Part shown: positions 59,641 to 64,000 of the stretch, in pieces
Position numbering within the stretch: the first letter of the stretch is position 1
Layout of the letters: each line of letters begins with the position of its first letter
NCBI RefSeq assembly: GCF_024679095.1
Contig: NC_066544.1
Location: 5,110,024-5,174,023 of the forward strand
DNA: 64,000 bases
Direction: 5' to 3'
From: Eriocheir sinensis
Lineage: Eukaryota; Arthropoda; Malacostraca; Decapoda; Varunidae
Position numbers and translations under genes: made by a program
Notes under the pieces: generated by a model
What the model saw: the letters and a program-made list of their open reading frames with translations, nothing else
Told to the model about the DNA's origin: nothing
The model's database searches: none

Positions 59641-60360
59641 TGGTGGAGGGGAGGGAGGAGGGAAGGAAGAAAAGGTAGGGAAGGGATGGGAGGGAAGGAG
59701 TGAGGGGTAGATGTATGGGTGAGGAGGTAACTGTGCAGGAGGAAGATGAAAAGGTAAGGAAGGAAAGGGGATGAGGTGAAGAGGGAGAAGGAAAGGAAGA
59801 AAAGGTAGGGAAGGGATAGAGGGGAAGGAGTGTATGGTAGGTATATGGGGGTAGCGACGGAGGAGGAGGAAGGAGGAAAGGAATGAAGAAATGTAAGAAA
59901 AAAAATGGACTGGGGCAACGGTAGAGGAAGGAGGAAAGGAGGAAAAGGAAGGGATAAGAGGGTAGGAGTGAGGGGGGTTGGGGTATGGTAGGTCGTGTGT
60001 AGACGGGGGAGGTAGCGGTGGAGGAAGGAGGAAAGGAAGAAAAGGTAAGTAAGGAAAGTGGACGAGAAAGTGGTAGAGGAAGGAGTAGAGGAAGATTAGG
60101 GAAGGAAGGAAAGGGGATGAGAAGGTGGTAGAGGAAGGAGGAAAGGAAGAAAAGATATGGAAGGGGTAGGAAAGGAGGTAGAAGGAGTATATGGTAGACG
60201 TATGGGTGAGGCAGTGACGAAGGAGCGAAGGAAGGAAGGGAAAGGGGAAGGAATAAGGAAGGGAAGGTTTATGGTGTGAAAATGTGAAGAGGTTGCGAAG
60301 GAGGGAGAAGGTAGAGAGGAAAAGGATAGTGGTGATAAAGAGAGACAAAAGATGCACAGT
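59641..60360. repeat. Purine minisatellite, period about 120-180 bp
   Basis: GGAAGAAAAGGTAGGGAAGG and GTATATGG-like or GTATGGTAGG words recur near 59665, 59795, 59975 and 60145. AGGTATATGGGGGTAGCGACG and ACGTATGGGTGAGGCAGTGACG are related. Confidence 0.85.
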
Positions 60361-61270
<910 letters not shown>

Positions 61271-61925
61271 TATCTTGTCTTCATTCTCTCCTTCTTCTCT
61301 TCATTATTCTCCTCCCTCTTTCCTCATCTCCCCTATTCCTCTCTCTTATTCTTCCTCTTTTCTCATCTCCCCCTTTCCTTCCTTATTCTCCTTATCTCCC
61401 TTTTCCTTCCTTATTCTCCTTCCACTTTTCTCATCCCCCCTTTCCCTCTTTTATTCTCCTCCCTCTGTCCTCATATCTCCCTTCCCTCTCTCCTCATCTC
61501 CCAATTCCCTTCCTTATTCTCCTCCCTCTTTCCTCATCTCCCCCATTCCTCTCTCTTATTCTCCTTCCACTTTCCTCATCTCCCTCATTCCTCTCTTATT
61601 CTCCTTCCTCTGTCCTTATCTCCCCCTTCCCTTCCTTATTCTCCCTCTTTCCTCATCTCCCCTATTCCTCTCTCTTATTCTCCTCCCTCTTTCCTCATCT
61701 CCCCCATTCCTCTCTCTTATTCTCCTTTCACTGCCCTTATCTCCCCTATTCCTCTCTCTTATTCTCCTCCCTCTTTACTCATCTCCTCCATTCCTCTCCT
61801 ATTCTCCTCCTTCTCTCCTCATTTCCCCCTTCCCTCTCTTATTCCCCTCCTTTCCTCATCTCCCCCTTCCCTCTCTTATTCTCCTCCCTTTCCTCATCTC
61901 CCCCTTCCCTTCCTCCCCTGCCTTT
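61271..61925. repeat. Pyrimidine minisatellite, about 45-bp unit
   Basis: CTTATTCTCCTCCCTCTTTC and TCATCTCCCCCATTCCTCTC alternate about 14 times. Frames in this array give Ser/Leu/Pro-rich artefact proteins over 260 residues long. Confidence 0.92.
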
Positions 61926-62095
61926 CACCCTGCCAAGTCTTATCTTCGCAGGAGTCGTGACCGTGAACCACCCCCTCCTGTGCTTCCCTTCCTCACCTCC
62001 CTCCCCCTCCCTCTCCCTCACGCCCTCCGCCCTGCCCTCTCGCGGTCGCCCTGCATAACCCGCTAATAAAAAGTAGGGCGGAGGAAGGCAAGAAG
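61926..62095. other. Unique CpG-containing segment
   Basis: CTTATCTTCGCAGGAGTCGTGACC is a unique patch between C/T repeats. CTTCGCAG looks like a 3' splice end, but no exon homology is recognised. Confidence 0.35.
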
Positions 62096-62845
62096 GCGGG
62101 GGTTGGGGCAAGGGTGAGGCCTGAATGCTACCTTACACTGGTGGTTTGGGGAGGAAGGGAGGCGGCAAGGGAAGGGAGGAATGATAGGGTAAGGGAGATA
62201 TATACATAGGGTGAGAGAGAGGAAGGTGGGATAGGGAGAAGGGGAAGTGGAGGATGTTGGGTGCATGGGAGGAGGAATGGGTGGGTAGAATAAGGGGAAA
62301 GGAGGGGAAGGAAGGTAGGGGTGAAGGAAAGGGATGAGGGAGAATGGGGAAAGTGGGTAGGAGCTGCAGGAATAAGAGGAAAGATGGGTGTGTGGTGGGG
62401 GAGAAAGGGTGCAAGGGGGAGGGGAAGGGTGAAGAATATATCGTCGTGTGAGGGAGAGGGTGAGGGAGAATAGAGGGGAGGGGGAGGAGCTGCAGGGGTA
62501 AGAGGGAAAGATGGGTGTGCTGGGGGAAGGAATGGTGTAAGTGTGAGGGGAAGGGGGAAGATTATGGGGTGTTAAGGAAGGGGTGAGGGGGGGAAGCTGC
62601 ATTGGGTCGAGAGTGGAAGGGGGAGTAAGGGTGAGGGTAAGGGAGGAAGAATATATGGTGTTAGGGAGGGGTTAAGGGAGAAAGGGCAGAAGGGAAGGGA
62701 AGGGTAGGAGCTGCATTGGGTCGAGAGGGGAGATGGGTAAGGGTGAAGGTAAGGGGGAAGAATATATGGTGTTAGGGAGGGTTTAAGGGAGGAAGGGCAG
62801 AAGGGAAGGGAAGGGTTGGAGCTGCATTGGGCCGAGAAATGAATA
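62096..62845. repeat. Purine minisatellite, period about 110-120 bp
   Basis: AGGAGCTGCA(T/G)TGGGTCGAG or GAGCTGCAGG-like words occur near 62360, 62488, 62592, 62706 and 62818. GAATATATGGTGTTAGGGAG occurs near 62648 and 62760. About five units, becoming more similar to the right. Confidence 0.9.
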
Positions 62846-63086
62846 GGTAAAAATAATAATAATGCATTCGAAGAAAATGATGATTTATTGAACGAAAAAA
62901 CAATACTTAAATTATGACAAAGCGCTCGGCTGCAATACATTTTCCTCGCGTCGCCCACCGCAGCGTCGGCCGCCAGGTGCGCCGCCCTGCTAACGGTGCG
63001 GGCAGGTGTGCGGGCGGTGTCCTGGTGGTGGCGCGTCCCGTAGGCTTTCCTGGGGCGAAGGGGCGGCGGCGCGACCTCCTGCCAAG
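62846..63086. other. GC-rich CpG island-like segment
   Basis: AT-rich to 62940, then dense CpG (CGTCGGCCGCCAGGTGCGCC). The plus frame crossing it is not recognised. It could be promoter-like or chance. Confidence 0.35.
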
Positions 63087-63306
63087 GGAACATTTTCTTA
63101 AACATCTCGGCGCCCAAGCTCACATATTTGACAAGGCTTTCGTAGGAGTTTTAGGCATTTCCAGGGGTAGTATTATGACCCTGGTGGTAGTTTGACCCTT
63201 CTGCTGTACCATGAACCTGAAAAAAACACTCAAAAGGACCCGATTGATCTCCTTTTTTACCTTTGGAAGTAGTTGATGTGAGGGGTGGAGGCGTCTGGGA
63301 ATGCCG
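63087..63306 (-). mobile_element. MITE-X copy G
   Basis: Minus-oriented. ACATTTTCTTAAACATCTCG starts it. TTTGACAAGGCTTTCGTAGG, GGTGGTAGTTTGACCCTTC and CTGTACCATGAACC follow. TTTACCTTTGGAAGTAGTTG and GAGGCGTCTGGGAATG mark the far end. Confidence 0.87.
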
Positions 63307-64000
63307 ACCCACCTTGCTTGACATTACGTGCAGCCGAGTGTGACGACGTGAAGATTAATCTGTCGTTCCTTATTTCCCGATCCTCTCCTTCCCTTACCGC
63401 TCAAGTATATGAATAACAATACTTTTTTTGTGTTTCATTCGTATTATTCTATGTGTAGCTTAGTTTCCTTACCGTACGAAGGCGGTGAGTTTAGTTTTAA
63501 TTCCAGCGTCAGTATCTTGTTTCGGGGCCATTAATAAACCTGTTTCCTGCAGTAAGTAAGATTGGTTCATAACAGGAAACCGCGGACAGTTATAGTTGTT
63601 GGCCGAGGCAGGAGAAAAGAAAAATGAGTGAGACTGCAGCGACGGCGGCAAGAACAAGCGGCGACTCTTAAATTTCCAGCTGACTGCCTGATACTAGCGA
63701 GCTGCGGCGGCTTATTAAGAAGAGGAAATTAGGGTGGAAAAGGACATGTCTTGCGTAAAAAGAGAATGAATGACAGCTCCAGTAAAAAGTAGGCTATTGA
63801 TATTAAAGAAGACTTACAGAGAAAAAGACAGAGAAAAAGACATTCGAGAGCCCAAGAAAGGAATTTAACCAGCCGAGCAGCAGACACATGAGCAGAAAAT
63901 CAACACTATGATGATAATGAAGCCATGTTACTATACTCGAACCTTAAGACACATCACAGTAGCCATTGTCATTACACGGAGTTGCATCCATCCAAAGACA
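63307..64000. other. Unique sequence to the window end
   Basis: Balanced to AT-leaning sequence with no repeat array. No coding exon, tRNA or other RNA gene is recognised. Confidence 0.5.

Noticed and set aside
61926..61960. Possible exon boundary (CTTCGCAG after a pyrimidine tract)
   Set aside because: Any pyrimidine-rich block followed by CAG mimics a 3' splice site. The following sequence has no recognisable coding homology.

Overview
This is eukaryotic nuclear DNA with no gene density, no operons and no recognisable host protein-coding exon. The best guess is an arthropod, most likely a decapod crustacean. The reasons are the extreme load of long perfect (AG)n and (AC)n arrays (more than 20 (AG)n and 15 (AC)n tracts, several over 100 bp), kilobase-long polypurine/polypyrimidine blocks, and CR1/Jockey-type retrotransposon fragments. 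Species cannot be named from the sequence. Nearly all long open frames are translated low-complexity DNA (Ser/Leu/Phe/Pro-rich or Arg/Glu/Lys-rich frames) and are not annotated as genes.

Layout. 1-6345: purine-rich minisatellites, an inverted (GT)n/(CA)n pair, two CpG-containing unique islands and a tRNA-derived SINE. 6346-9445: a decayed CR1-like LINE on the minus strand with remnants of an SGNH esterase ORF1, an endonuclease and a reverse transcriptase, ending in an 8-bp tandem repeat. 9446-13800: pyrimidine-rich minisatellites and microsatellites. 14005-15190: a clean 12-copy, 106-bp minisatellite. 15222-18190: three copies of a short inverted-repeat element (called here MITE-X) and a LINE fragment. 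18190-37200: alternating purine and pyrimidine blocks, minisatellites with periods of about 42-120 bp, long (AG)n and (AC)n arrays, and a few unique islands. 37270-37990: a second LINE 3' end. 38000-46700: more (AG)n arrays, two of them duplicated together with their flanks, and an A/C-rich 31-bp minisatellite. 46795-49140: two more MITE-X copies around a three-copy tandem unit interrupted by (AG)n. 49200-64000: short tandem duplications, a GGT/GGC block, a polypurine region of about 2.8 kb, and a last MITE-X copy at 63087-63306.

The most distinctive content is the MITE-X family: seven copies of a roughly 220-bp element in both orientations, with imperfect inverted ends and a shared short reading frame. 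Next are the unique islands. They keep CpG and carry dense homeodomain-, POU-, Sox- or YY1-like words, so they are the best places to look for conserved regulatory DNA. The window reads as intergenic or large-intron DNA. Whether it lies inside a host gene cannot be decided from the sequence alone.
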